A program made the position numbers and the translations under genes. From Oxyruncus cristatus (lineage: Eukaryota > Chordata > Aves > Passeriformes > Cotingidae), in the NCBI GenBank assembly GCA_013399855.1, contig VXAY01004341.1, positions 127,639 to 191,638 on the forward strand: DNA of 64,000 nt. Direction: 5' to 3'. Below are positions 13,101-25,100 of the stretch, piece by piece; positions within the stretch are counted from its first letter, which is position 1, and every line of letters starts with the position of its first letter. The notes below the pieces were generated by a model that saw nothing but the letters and a program-made list of their open reading frames with translations, did no database searches and was not told the origin of the DNA.

Positions 13101-16100
13101 CACCAAGTGTTGCGAGGACTTAAAAATCTCCTTTATTTTTTGGGAGGGGGAATGCCAACAGGTGTCAGAAATGTCTGCTGAGCTTTAGAAGCTGGAGAGA
13201 TCTGAGAATTCACTGATGCTTCTTACCTTTTGTCCTCCACTTGACCAGGCTGGGGTGTATTCAGTCCAAATTGTCCAGGTAATGCCTGGTGTGGGAAGGT
13301 TTCAGGACAGCAATCCAGCTGTCTGTGTGCTTGTGCAATTCCTGTTGAATCTCACAGTGATTTTCTGCACTGTTGAAATGGCAAATTAACTCTTCCCATC
13401 CCCAAAATGGGTCTTTTTGGCCTTTGGCAAAGAATCTCCTGCTCTGCAGCAGCTTTAAGTGGAAAAATGCCCCGTTTAATCCTCTCCTGTTTGTGTAAAG
13501 CTCTAGTTGTATAAAGATCTTTTCTCCCCGCAGAAGGGAAATTAAAACTCTTCTGTTTACCCTGTCAAAAATTCAGATTTAGATCACAAACATGGGAAGA
13601 GGCTGCATGTTTTCATGGCAGATGCTTTCTGTTTGAACAGTACATTCAATAAATCCTGGGCATTGTAAGTCTTAGGCTTGGCTTAACTCCTAAGTCGGGA
13701 AGGAGAAGACTCTTTCGTAGTCTCAGAATTACTCATTTTTTCCAGTACTTGATCTGGACTTAAAGATGGGAAAGAAGCTTAGAAAGCAAAACATTCCAGG
13801 CCTTCTATTAATCCAGAAAAATATGTTCCTTGGCCTCACATAACACACGACTTGATGGCTAAAAAAATCGCGAATCGCTGTCCAGTTTTGCCGAAGTCTC
13901 CTGCTAAAAACTGGAACGGCGCATTCTTGGCTCGGGAGTGATGCTGGGGTGGGTTAAATCCTTTGGAAATCGAGCAGATGACATGCAAAAAAGAAACTTC
14001 ACAATCGCACTTTATCAAAGGATTAAATCCAACGGGGCACTTTGTCTTTCATTTTGTCAGCACTTCTGGACAAAATTGCCGCGGATCGGTTGTTTTATCC
14101 AACAGTTCTCCAATTAAATTAGGTAAAAAAAATGAGTAAGTTTGTTCTTCTTTGCCCTCATGGACTAGTTTGGTTTGTGGGCTTTTTTTTTTTTGCCTTT
14201 TTTTTTTTTTATTTCCCCAGAGGTTCAGTCCATGGCACAACAGTTTTATCCTGTACTAAAGAATCTTTACAGCAGATTGACTTTTCTCTCTTAATTGCAT
14301 AAATTGCATCCAAGTGCCCCTGGGCCGTTGGTCCCCAAGGTGATCCCGTTCCCTTTATGAAGTCGAAGTGACATGAATTGGACTGACTTTCCCTGCCTTT
14401 GTTCCTTTGCTCAGCGGGTTGGATGTTTCTTAGCTTGTTTTTCTTGATTTTTGTTTTTTTTTTCTCTCAACACTGCCCAAAGGAAAAAATCACCTGAGAA
14501 ACCAAGTGAAAAAAGACGAAGCAGAACTTACAAATGTTATGCTAATAGAAAAAAAAAAAAAAAAAAGATGGAATAATCTAACGTTGTGTTAAAAGAGGAA
14601 AACAGCCGCGAATCCCTAAGCTATGATGAGTGAGAAATGTTTTTAAAAGCATGGGTATCTGCCCTCTAGGAACGGAATTGCAATGGAAATAAAAAGGAAG
14701 ATAAGCCTCTGTTCTCGGTGATGCTGGTTTGGGGCAAAACTGCAAATAATTCACGTGTAAACAGATAAAAACTGAACTTGTTACACGGGGAAAAAAATTC
14801 CACTGGTAAAGGAGGGAAGCAGCTTCCTCTTGTCCTGTTCCCTGGGATAAGAGACCAGGAAAAAGAGACCAAACCCCTTTTGGCTCCCCCCTCCTGTCAG
14901 GGAGTTGCAGAGCCAGAAGGTCCCCCCTGAGCCTCCTTTGCTCCAGGCTGAGCCCCCCCAGCTCCCTCAGCCGCTCCTGCTGCTCCAACCCCTTCCCAAC
15001 TCCGTTCCCTTCCCTGGACACGCTCCAGCCCCTCAGTGTCTTTGTTGGAAGATCCCAGGTACTTTGGGATTTTCCAGGAAGGATTGTGCTGTGTAATTGT
15101 CCTGTTCATTATCCTGAGAGTGCTTCCGCAATGAGTTTTTTCCATCCCAGCGTGCGATCGATGGTCGGTCCTTCCCCGCCCGGGGCTCCACCACGACGTG
15201 AACAGGTTTGGACACTCGGCTGTGCTCTACAACAGGTAAGGACAGAGACACTCCACACCTCAATAAACACCCCCCACGGGGAGCTCAGTGATGCTGAGAC
15301 CAGAGGGGTGAGGATCTGGCACAAACCTCCCCTCCAGGGAGGTTCTGGATACCCTATCCCTGGAAGTGTCCAAGGCCAGGCTGGACTGGGTTTGGAGCAA
15401 CCTAGGATAGTGGGAGGTATCCCTGCCCATGGCAGGGGGTGGGACTGGATGGTCTTTGAGGTCCCTTCCAACCCAAACCATCCTGTGATTCTCTGAACCT
15501 CTAAAAGTTCTCAGCTCTTCACTTCTGTAATGTCTGCGGTATCCACCTGTGCCCATCAGCCCTTCACTGGACTAAACTCTCTCAAATCACTGAACTGTCT
15601 CAGCCCACTTCCTTTATTCAATACCTTGATTTTTCTTCATATTTCTATTCCTTTTTCTTGCTTTTATATATATTCATATTTCTTCCTTATTTCTGCTTCT
15701 TCTTTATTTCGTAATTGTGCATTCCAGTTTATTTCACATTTCTTAGGAGTTGTCAGTGCATCTGTCTCCAAACCTCCTTTTGCCTCATGGTGTCTCAGTT
15801 TGCCCATGTTTCAGTTTACACACTTTCTCCTGCCAGTTTACACACCTTTATCCTGTGGGGCCCTTCTTTCCCAGCCGTGTGATGTCCAGTATTTAGGGAA
15901 TATCCTAGATGAGATCCCAACTGTTAATCTTTACCCCCTGTAGTGATATCCCTGCCTTCAGGTGAACGGCTGTCGCTGTATTTATGTCTGTGGAACCAAC
16001 TCTGAGAAATTTTCTTTCACAGGAGTCCTAAAATAGGATGAAAATCATATTAAAAAATACTCATTATACAACCAAAACATACCTTGATCCTTCTTTGCTC

Positions 16101-19100
16101 TCTTTTTACCTGTTCACTGGCAAACTTGGATTCACAGGGAATTTTTGAGTGACATTTTTATGTAACTCGTAAAACTTGATGTTTTGCCTGAGGCAGTTGT
16201 GATCCTAAAGACTATTTAAAAACCTCACCCCTTCTCCTACAAAGTATTCTGTTATTTTGGGGGTTGTTTGGTGGGGTTTTTTTTAGCTGACACAATGACT
16301 CTGCTCGGTTGGTACCAGCCATGAAACCGGCGACAGCGAAGCACCCAATTGTTTTGTCCCAGTTCCTGGACTCTGCTTTTATGGTGTGATACCATCTCCC
16401 AGATTTTTAGCCTTCCTCCCTCTCACTTGCCACTGCAAATTGCGAGAAGACCCCAAATTTTGGGTCTCATCAGGTTGGTCAGGTGCCTCTCAAAGAGTTT
16501 TGGCTGGAGGGGAAGGTCAGTTCATGACTTTGGGTGGGTTTGAGTCTGTTGAGATTCTCTGGCTTCCCTGAAACAGTGCAATTTGACTGACCTTTTCTTT
16601 AGTGCCTCCCTTAACCAAGAGCTATTTATTTGGATTTATACACTCTGGGATGTAATAAAACACCTCCCTCAGACCTTAAACGCCGTTTCCCCGGAGCGGC
16701 GCGTCACCCGCCAAAACCCCTGCGAGTCCTTCTCTCTTCCACTTCCCTCTTCTCCAGCACCATGTACATCTTCGGAGGCTTCAACAGCCTCCTGCTGAGC
16801 GACATCCTCAAGTTCACCCCTGAGAGATGCGAGGCTTTTGCCAACGAGTCGTCCTGCCTGCGGGCAGGGCCCGGCGTCAGGTGCGTGTGGGCTCCCGACC
16901 CTCCCCGCTGCGTCCCCTGGGAAAACGCCACCCTGGAGCAGCAGCAGAAGGTCTTTGAAGACTGTCCTCCCAAGCCAGGTATGTGCCACGTTCCTTCCAT
17001 CCCCCTTTCTCAGATGTCTGGAGGGTCGTTTTTCCCTTCCCAAGGCCTGCCATGTGCTGGTTGTGTGTCGTTATGAGGTCGAGCTGTGGCGGTGCTTCCA
17101 TAAGTGCCCGGGAGTCCTTCCTCTGACCAGGTGTCCTGGAGATGTTTCCGTGTCTAGTTCCTGAAGCTGGTCATAAAATCTTTTTTCCTGTCTTGCTGCT
17201 TGGACTTACTTTTTGCATCATCAGCCAGGAATCAGGCCTGGACCGTCACTGTAGATATTTACTCCAAGAACTGGCCTTTTGAGAACAAATTCCAGCAACT
17301 CCCTGATCAGCACCACGGGGCAAGGAAGGGGATCTAGATCTGGTGGAGTTATCCTGTGCTCTTCAAGAGAGGCACCAGGAATAACTTCAGGAGTAACTTT
17401 AGGAAAAGTTCCTTTATTTTTTGGTAGGGGGGGTTGAAACCAAATGATCTTTAAGGTCCCTTCCAACCCAAACCCTTCTGGGATTCTGTGTATAGAGGCA
17501 AAATGAATGGATGTTTTAAGGTCTGATTCCTGTGTTTTCCCTCAGGATAATTTCAAAACAACTTGATAACTTCAAAACAACCCTGATGCATCAAGTTCAA
17601 GTTGTTGAATTATCCAGCCCTTGATTCCATAATAGATTGTCATCCTTTAATTATTTAGTAGCAACTGATGTGAGGGGACATTGCTTTGCTGGGCTCTCAG
17701 TGTACGACAGATTTTCACAAACCACAGGCAACAAATAATTGGAAAGAGGAATGAGAAGTTCAAGCTTGGCATGGAAATGCTCTGCTTGAAGGCCAGGCTT
17801 GCAGGAAGATGATGGGAAATGATCACTTGTCCCTGTGGAATGTCTGAACATCCATGTCTTCGTTCGTGTCTTGCTGCGTTTCCTGGTCGTGTGTTTTAGG
17901 GCTCCTTGGACTCTAAAACTGGCAAAAAATGCAATTTTCCCTCAGTCCAATCCCATGGAAGTCCCCGATTTTCGTTGCTACCGGCAAATCCGCCGCTGTT
18001 TGGTTGTTTCTTTGGCTGTCAATAACCAAGTTCTGAGAGCTCTGTCGGGAAATGCCTCTTTTTGGTCATGCAGGTTTTTTTCTTTACTAGTTGTAGACAA
18101 TGAAAAATGTGATCAGATTACAGACTGCTACAGCTGTACAGCCAACACCAACAGCTGTCAGTGGTGCTCTGACCAGTGCATCCCAGCACACAGCAACTGC
18201 ACAGAGGAGCAGGTAATGGAATCGGAATATTCCTCGCTTTAAATTTACCCTGTGGCATAGCAAACGCCCCCCTGTTCTCGTCCGTCGGAGTTGTGATCCC
18301 TGTTTTGTTATTCCTTAGCTCTAAAGTGCTACAGGCTTGGATTTTTTCCAAGTTGATCCAAGGGTTTTTCATGGGGTTTTCCAATGGATTTAGGAGGGCT
18401 GTGGGCACAGGGGGAGGCAGAGGTTTCACTGGCGCGGATCACAGTGGTGTGATTATTCCTTAATCATAGTTTGGGGTTGATACCAACAGAGCTTCCCCTA
18501 AAAAATAACCAGTTAACCCTCTTGGAGAAGCTCTAGTGAGGGAAACGTGTCAGGTGGTGGCTTGGGGGAATATCTGGGATACCCAACCATGCAGCTTTTG
18601 GATACATCAATACCCAAAATATGTATAAATTACTTTGTAGGGCTGGACTGGGATGTTTAGTCTTGCAATCACGGCTGTTAAATCCCCCATCGGTTGGATA
18701 CGGGAAAAAGCCTCCCCTGTGTTGTTTCTTTTAGGTTCCTATTACACTCTATGACAATTGTCCCAAGGATAATCCTGCTTATTACTGTAACAAAAAGACA
18801 AGCTGTAAAAGCTGTGCCATGGATCAAAACTGCCAGTGGGAGCCCAGGAATCAGGAGTGCGTTGCTTTGCCAGGTAGGTACTGGTTATATTCACGTCAGT
18901 AAAAAAATAAAACAACAAGTTCAAGTTGTTGAGGGATTGGTTTTTTTTCGTTCATTTTTATCTTCTCCATCCCCCAAATCTATAATTTTTAGTGCGAGGC
19001 TGGAGTAAATAATGTTGTTTAATCGTACCAGCTCTGGCATGAAACCTAATTTCTGGGAAATCCATCAAGTCTGCTGGAATATTTTTCAGTCCCAATTGTC

Positions 19101-22100
19101 TGAAGAGGACTGTGATGATTTGTGTAATTATTAGGCTGTATTTCATCTCTCCCTTTCCATTTGATAAAAGCTGTTGATAATAGGCTCCTGCAAGATATTA
19201 GAGTTAATAATGCGTGCTATTTAATTTGGGGAACTAAATTTGTGCAAAAGCATAATGGCACATACTGGACAAATTAGGCAAGTAACACCTGAAGTGTTTT
19301 AGGAAAATTCTCCTATTAAAATGTTTCCAGTGGAGCTCACAGGAGCTGGTTATTAGTCCCATTGGAGTAGCTTTTTTTTTTTTTTTTTATCCCAATGACT
19401 GGGGGGAAAAAATACGGGATCTTCAGTGATTAACATTTGCAGGTAGTAAAATCTAGAGAAAGGGGAAAAAAGCCATCAGACAGGACATTTTAATGGGCAT
19501 GGAAGGCCTTCCCCTAGGAACTCTGATAAGCTCGGACTTAACCAGTCCAGGTCTGGTTTTGCCAGTCTGGAAGAGTTAAAAGTTGAGGAGACTTTGGATC
19601 AGAGCCACGAGAGTGAGAAAAACATCTTTTAATGAGGTAGATCAAGAGCTTGGTGTGTTTAATTTGATGTAGCAAAGGGGGTCACTTGATCATGGGTGTG
19701 AAAAGCCCATCTGAAAAACTGACACCTGGAGCTTTTCAGTCTGTTAAGTCTAAATTCACACTGGAAACGCCCACCAGGGTTTTTTGTACAGGAAATAATG
19801 AACCACGGAGCGTAAGGAATTCTTCAGGAGTGGGATTGTGCTCAAGATGAACCAGGGATTAATCCTGGAAGTTCATGCCAGGGACAGGATTAACACAACA
19901 ACCCTCTCCTGCCTAAAGGTCCCCTGGAAACTGTGGGTGAATAAGTGGTTTTAAGCCATCAACAAACTACTAGTTTGCTTTCTTTTCCTCTTTCTCCTGC
20001 AATGATTTTACTCTTCAACATTGTAAAGAGTGCTTTGATTACATACTACAGGTAACTCAATGCTGGTGTCGGACTTCAGCCCCCCTAAACAGCTTCTCTT
20101 CTCCAGCAGTAGGATTTAACAGGGGAATGTTGCTGGATAATAACATGGGAATACACTGGATATCCCACTAAATAGGTGTAGAGTAAATTCCTAAAAACCC
20201 GTGGCAGCCCTTCCCTCAGAGTGTTGAAACCCTTACGGTGGGGAGGAACATCAGTGCTCATCACTAGTTCTGGGCACACCAGTAAGTCAGACTGGTTTGG
20301 GGTGGGGCTGTGGGTTTTATTTTAGTAGAAGGGTTCATGGAATCATTAAAATTGGAAAATACCTCCAAGATCATCATCACGTCCAACCTTTGACTGAATA
20401 CCACCATCGCACTAAACCACAGCCTGAAGGGCCTCTTCCACACTGTTTTCTGGACACTTCCAGGGATGGGGACTCCCAACACTGCCCTGAGCAGCTGTGC
20501 CAGGGCTTGGCCACATTTTTAGGGAAGAAATTTTTCCTGATCTCCACCCTGCCTGTCCCCTGGCACAGCTGGAGGCCGTTCCCTCTCCTCCTGTCCCTTG
20601 TTCCCTGGGAGCAGAGCCCGACGCCCCCCGACTCCCCCCTCCTGTCAGGGAGTTGCAGAGCCAGAAGGTCCCCCCTGAGCCTCCTTTGCTCCAGGCTGAG
20701 CCCCCCCAGCTCCCTCAGCTGCTCCTGCTGCTCCAGCCCCTTCCCAGCTCCGTTCCCTTCCCTGCACACGCTCCAGCCCCTCAATGTCTCTCGTGTCTGA
20801 GGGTCCCAGAACTGCCCCCAGGGCTGGAGGTGCCTCAGCAGGGCCAGCACAGGGAGGGCACTGCCCTGGGGCTGGGACACACCAGGGCTGACACAGACCA
20901 GGGGCCATTGGCCTTCTTGCCCGCCTGGGCTTGTGTTCCTTCATGGCTCTTTCCCTCCTTTGAACACCTTGACGGTCACCTCTGTCTCTGGGTTTACTTT
21001 CTCTTTCCTCCCTTCCCCAGAAAACATCTGTGGAACAAACTGGCACTTGGTTGGCAACTCCTGCCTGAAGATCACCAATGCCAAGGAGAACTACGACCAT
21101 GCCAAGCTGTCCTGCAGATCCAGTGGTGCTCTGCTGGCTTCCCTCACCACCCAGAAGAAGGTGGATTTTGTCCTGAAGGAGCTGCAGAAGATCCAGTCCT
21201 CGGTTAGTGCTTTGTTCTACCCCCTGAGTAATTAAGCTCTGCCTGTGGAGAAGTCCTTGCTGGGGTATTGTGTGCTCTGTACACAACAGAAGTGCCTCTT
21301 AACCCAAAAGGACTGATTTCCTTTTGAAATTCAATGCACCCTCTGGGTGATTCTGAGCTGAGATTGTAGGGAATGTAAACGGGAAAGATAAATATAAACA
21401 CACACGGTGCCTCAGAGGTATCACTTGCTGTAATGGAATCACCCCCGTGTTTCCCTGGAGGGATCCAGGGCTGCAGCAGGAGCCCTCTCCCAGCTTGTAC
21501 ACAATATTTTATAAATCAAGGTCCCTGTGGGGCACTGGAGGTGTTTAATGTAAAGCACTGGAACTTATTTATTCCACTCAGAAGAGCAGCTGTTTAAAAT
21601 GTCACCTCCTTATTCCACGGAGCCGCTTGGCTTATTTGGAGTTATTTACGTGGGATTCAGCGGCAGGTGCTTTTTTTTGTCGGAGCCAGGGAGAAGTGAA
21701 TTGGAATCTGTCCCTCTTCATGCATCAAAAAAATAAATACATATATTTTTGCAGTGCTTGGGAGAAGCAGGGAATGTTCAGGGCAGGTTGTGTAGGTGGT
21801 GCTACTGCCCTGGCAGAGAACGATGCTGGGCAGCTTCCCTAAAATCCTGGGTTAGGCTGGAAAACTGCTGGGACTTCATGGCACGTCGGGGTGTCAACTC
21901 CTGGGTCCCAGAGGCCACTGTGGGAAGGGTTTTATCCAAGAAAAATGAGGCTGGAGGCAGTGGGATTGCTGCTTTTCAGGGGAGAACGTGCTTCAGTACT
22001 TACGAGAAGTATTCCCCTGTCGAAATCAGAATGTTCCCTGCTTTGATTCCCTTTGTGATTTTAAAGTGGAATTTCAACAATTACAGTGTTTTAGAGTGGA

Positions 22101-25100
22101 GTCAATTTAGCCAAGGAAAGGTAAAGTGTAATTTAAGCAGGATTGTTTGTTAAATCTTTTGTAAAGAGGAAACCAAGCCTGGGATGTTGTAGAAGTGCCT
22201 GGTTCTGACAGCTCCAGGTGTTTCTGGATATCCCACTGGTCAAGTGTAGAGTTAATTCCTAAAGAAAGATGGCAACAGTTCCCTAATACTGTTTGAATCC
22301 TTACACTGGGGAGAAAAAAAATCATAAATTTACAGGGTTTTTTTCCTATTTATGGTGTCCTTTGAAAAGTGAGTCTGAGGAGACTATGAGCCTGTTTTGG
22401 GGGATATTGGAATGGAATGCTTGTAATGTGGGAAACTGTATCCTGGGCTGATCCCCCAGCGTGGGCAACAGGGGAAGGGGAGATTCTGCCCCTCTGCCCG
22501 CTCAGGTGACCCCCCCCTGCAGAGCTGCTCCAGCCCTGGGAACAAGAGCACAAGGATGTGGAGCTGCTGCCGAGAGTCCAGAGGAGGCCCCGGAGCTGCT
22601 GCCAGGGCTGGAGCCCCTCTGCTCTGGACCCAGGCTGGGAGAGCTGGGGGGGTTCCCCTGGAGAAGAGAAGGCTCCAGGGAGAGCTGAGAGCCCCTTGCA
22701 GGGCCTAAAGGGGCTCCAGGAGAGCTGCAGAGGGACTGGGGACAAGGCCTGGAGGGACAGCACACAGGGAATGGCTTCCCAGTCCCAGAGGGCAGGGAGA
22801 GATGGGAGATTGAGAAGAAATTGTTGGCTGGGAGGGTGGGGAGGCCCTGGCCCAGGTTGGGCAGAGAAACTGTGGCTGCCCCTGGATCCCTGGAAGTGTT
22901 TGAGGCCAGGTTGGAGCACCCTGGGCTAGTGGGAGGTGTCCCTGCCCGTGGCAGGGGGGTGGGACTGGATGGGCTGTAATGTCCCTTCCAAGCTGAGCGT
23001 GTGGGTGACACGCCTGAGGGATGGGATGTCATCCAGAGAGACCTGGAGAAGGTGGGGAAGAGAGCCCATCGGAACCTCATGCGATTCAACAAGGAAGAGA
23101 AGGGCCTAAATCACTGAAGAATAAAAAATGGTGTCAATGACACCAAAAAAAAAAAGCAGAGCATCGATGGCTGGGCTGGGGGAGGCTCTGCCTTAAAACT
23201 CCTGGTTTAAGTTACTCCTTTTCGTAAGGTGTTTAGCAATAACAAGAAAACCTGCTGGTGTTGGCACAATGTGCTGTGTAACCCTGTTGCCGCCAGTACC
23301 TGCAGCTCTGAGGTTTAAAAGTGCATAAAATCATTTTAAAGTAGGTCATGTTTGTATCATTCAGCGGTAAAATAATGTATTATACCAGTAGAGCTCAAGT
23401 GCTCCTCCCCAAAATAAAAGCGTGCCAAAAATGAACCCACCAGCAGAAATAGTTGTGCTGTGGGATCCCTACGTTAAGAATTCCTAAGAATTTATATTTA
23501 CTAATGTGATTAGTGTTGATACACTAATTCAGGTTCCACCTGCTCCTTTATTTCCAGCCCAAAACTTTGACTCCCTGGGTTGGGCTGAGGAAAATCAACG
23601 TGTCCTACTGGTGCTGGGAAGACATGTCCCCTTTCACTGACACCTTGGTCCAGTGGCTTCCCCAGGAGCCGAGTGACGCTGGATTTTGTGTGTATTTGGC
23701 TGAGCCTTCCCAGCAGGGGCTGAAGGCAGCGACGTGTATCGACGAGCTCAACGGCAGCATCTGCGAAAGGCCGGGTAAAAACACCTCTCTTGGGGGGGCA
23801 CCGAGTGGGTTTAATATTTCCTGGAGAACGAAAAACCAAAAAACCCTCCGATTTATCACATTTTAAACCAGCTGCATCCTGACTTTGCCGAAGAAAAGTG
23901 GTTCTGAACTAGGATCTTGTGCAGTTTCTCCGTGCGGGAAGCGGAGGCTTTAAAAATAGCTCAACGTTGACGCCCGCAACTGTAAAATACTTGAAGTACA
24001 TGATTTTAATTATTTTTCTCTCCGTTGCATACCTGGATGTGACATTTAGGTTAATTATGGTACGGAGCAATCTCATGTTTTAAAAAAAAAAAAAAAAAAA
24101 AGAAATAAAAGCTACTTTCCAATTGAACTCCCCTTTCTCCCCTCCCCGGCTCCGTAGCCAGAGGAGGATTTTATCAAAGTTTGAAATTAATTGAGCAGGA
24201 CACTTTGGAGATATGAGAACTTGGGGGGAAAAAAAAAAAAAAAGAAACTATTTGCTTTTGGGAAAAGTCTTGCAGCTTTGTTGGAACTGCATATCTTTTC
24301 AGATGGCTTGGTCTGCTCGTTCTCCATTATAGCTGATTATTTCTGAATACCAATTAGTGCCTCTTTTTAAGTATTAAGAAAGTTGGTTGATTACGTAAAA
24401 GTTTTTAAGTGAGAACCACTCGAAATGGTTCTTTGTGGAAGTGCAGGATGGAGATCCTGAACGTGAACCTGAACTCCAAATTCTGTGTGTTTTCACTCAG
24501 AGTACTTTGATTTAAGCTTTAACTTGGTTTTTGTGGTCTGAGAACAGTCCCTTGAAACGGATGATAAAGTGTTGGCTCACACTAAAAGTTCCTGAGTTAG
24601 TTCTGCTTTCAGGGCTTGTTTGATGTGGGGAACTGATCAAATCACTTAGAACAGGTTCCAGTGTGCTCATGTAAAACGTGGGGGTTCTTCCCAGCCCTTC
24701 ACTGGGGAAAGATCAACAGACCTGCAGGGAGATAAAGCCAACACTCACAACACCATTCCCAGGGAAACTGTGGCTGCCCCAGCCCTGGGAGTGTCCAAAG
24801 CCAGGTTGGACAGGGTTTGGAGCAACCTGGGATGGTGGGAAGTGCCCCTGCCCATGGCAAGGGGTGGAATGAGATGATCTTTAAGGTCCTTCCCAACTCA
24901 AACCATTCTGGGATTCGATGGTTCATGGGATGGTTTCTGGTGCCCCCAATGTAAGAAGGACATGGGACTGTTGGAGCACGTCCAGGGGAGGCCACAAAAC
25001 AGATAAGGGAACTGGAGCATCTTCCCTGTGGAGACAGGATGAGAGAGCTGGGGCTGTTCAGCCTGGAGAGGAGAAGGCTGAGTGGAGACATCACAGCCCC

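Larger units (their letters stand above)
10096..15150 (+). other. intron 7 (5055 bp)
   Basis: GTGAGT to CCCAG. Holds CR1 fragments at 10120-10775 (+), 11015-11280 (-), 12052-12172 (+) and 14866-15048 (-). Also holds a 24-bp minisatellite (11533-11690) and an A run (about 14550-14567). From 12200 to 14540 I see nothing assignable. Confidence 0.8.
18874..21020 (+). other. intron 11 (2147 bp)
   Basis: GTAGGT to CCCCAG. Contains an unidentified repeat-like block (20130-20243) and a long minus-strand CR1 (20334-20935) reaching within about 85 bp of the acceptor. A T run lies at 19371-19388. Confidence 0.8.
21203..23557 (+). other. intron 12 (2355 bp)
   Basis: GTTAGT to TTCCAG. Contains copy B of an unidentified repeat (22222-22316) and a composite plus-strand CR1 (22440-23115). 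Confidence 0.8.

Noticed and set aside
22350..23092. Pro/Ser-rich open frames of 100-200 codons, repeated at many places
   Set aside because: The same peptides recur wherever a CR1 tail lies, in either orientation and several frames. They are repeat-derived, not genes.
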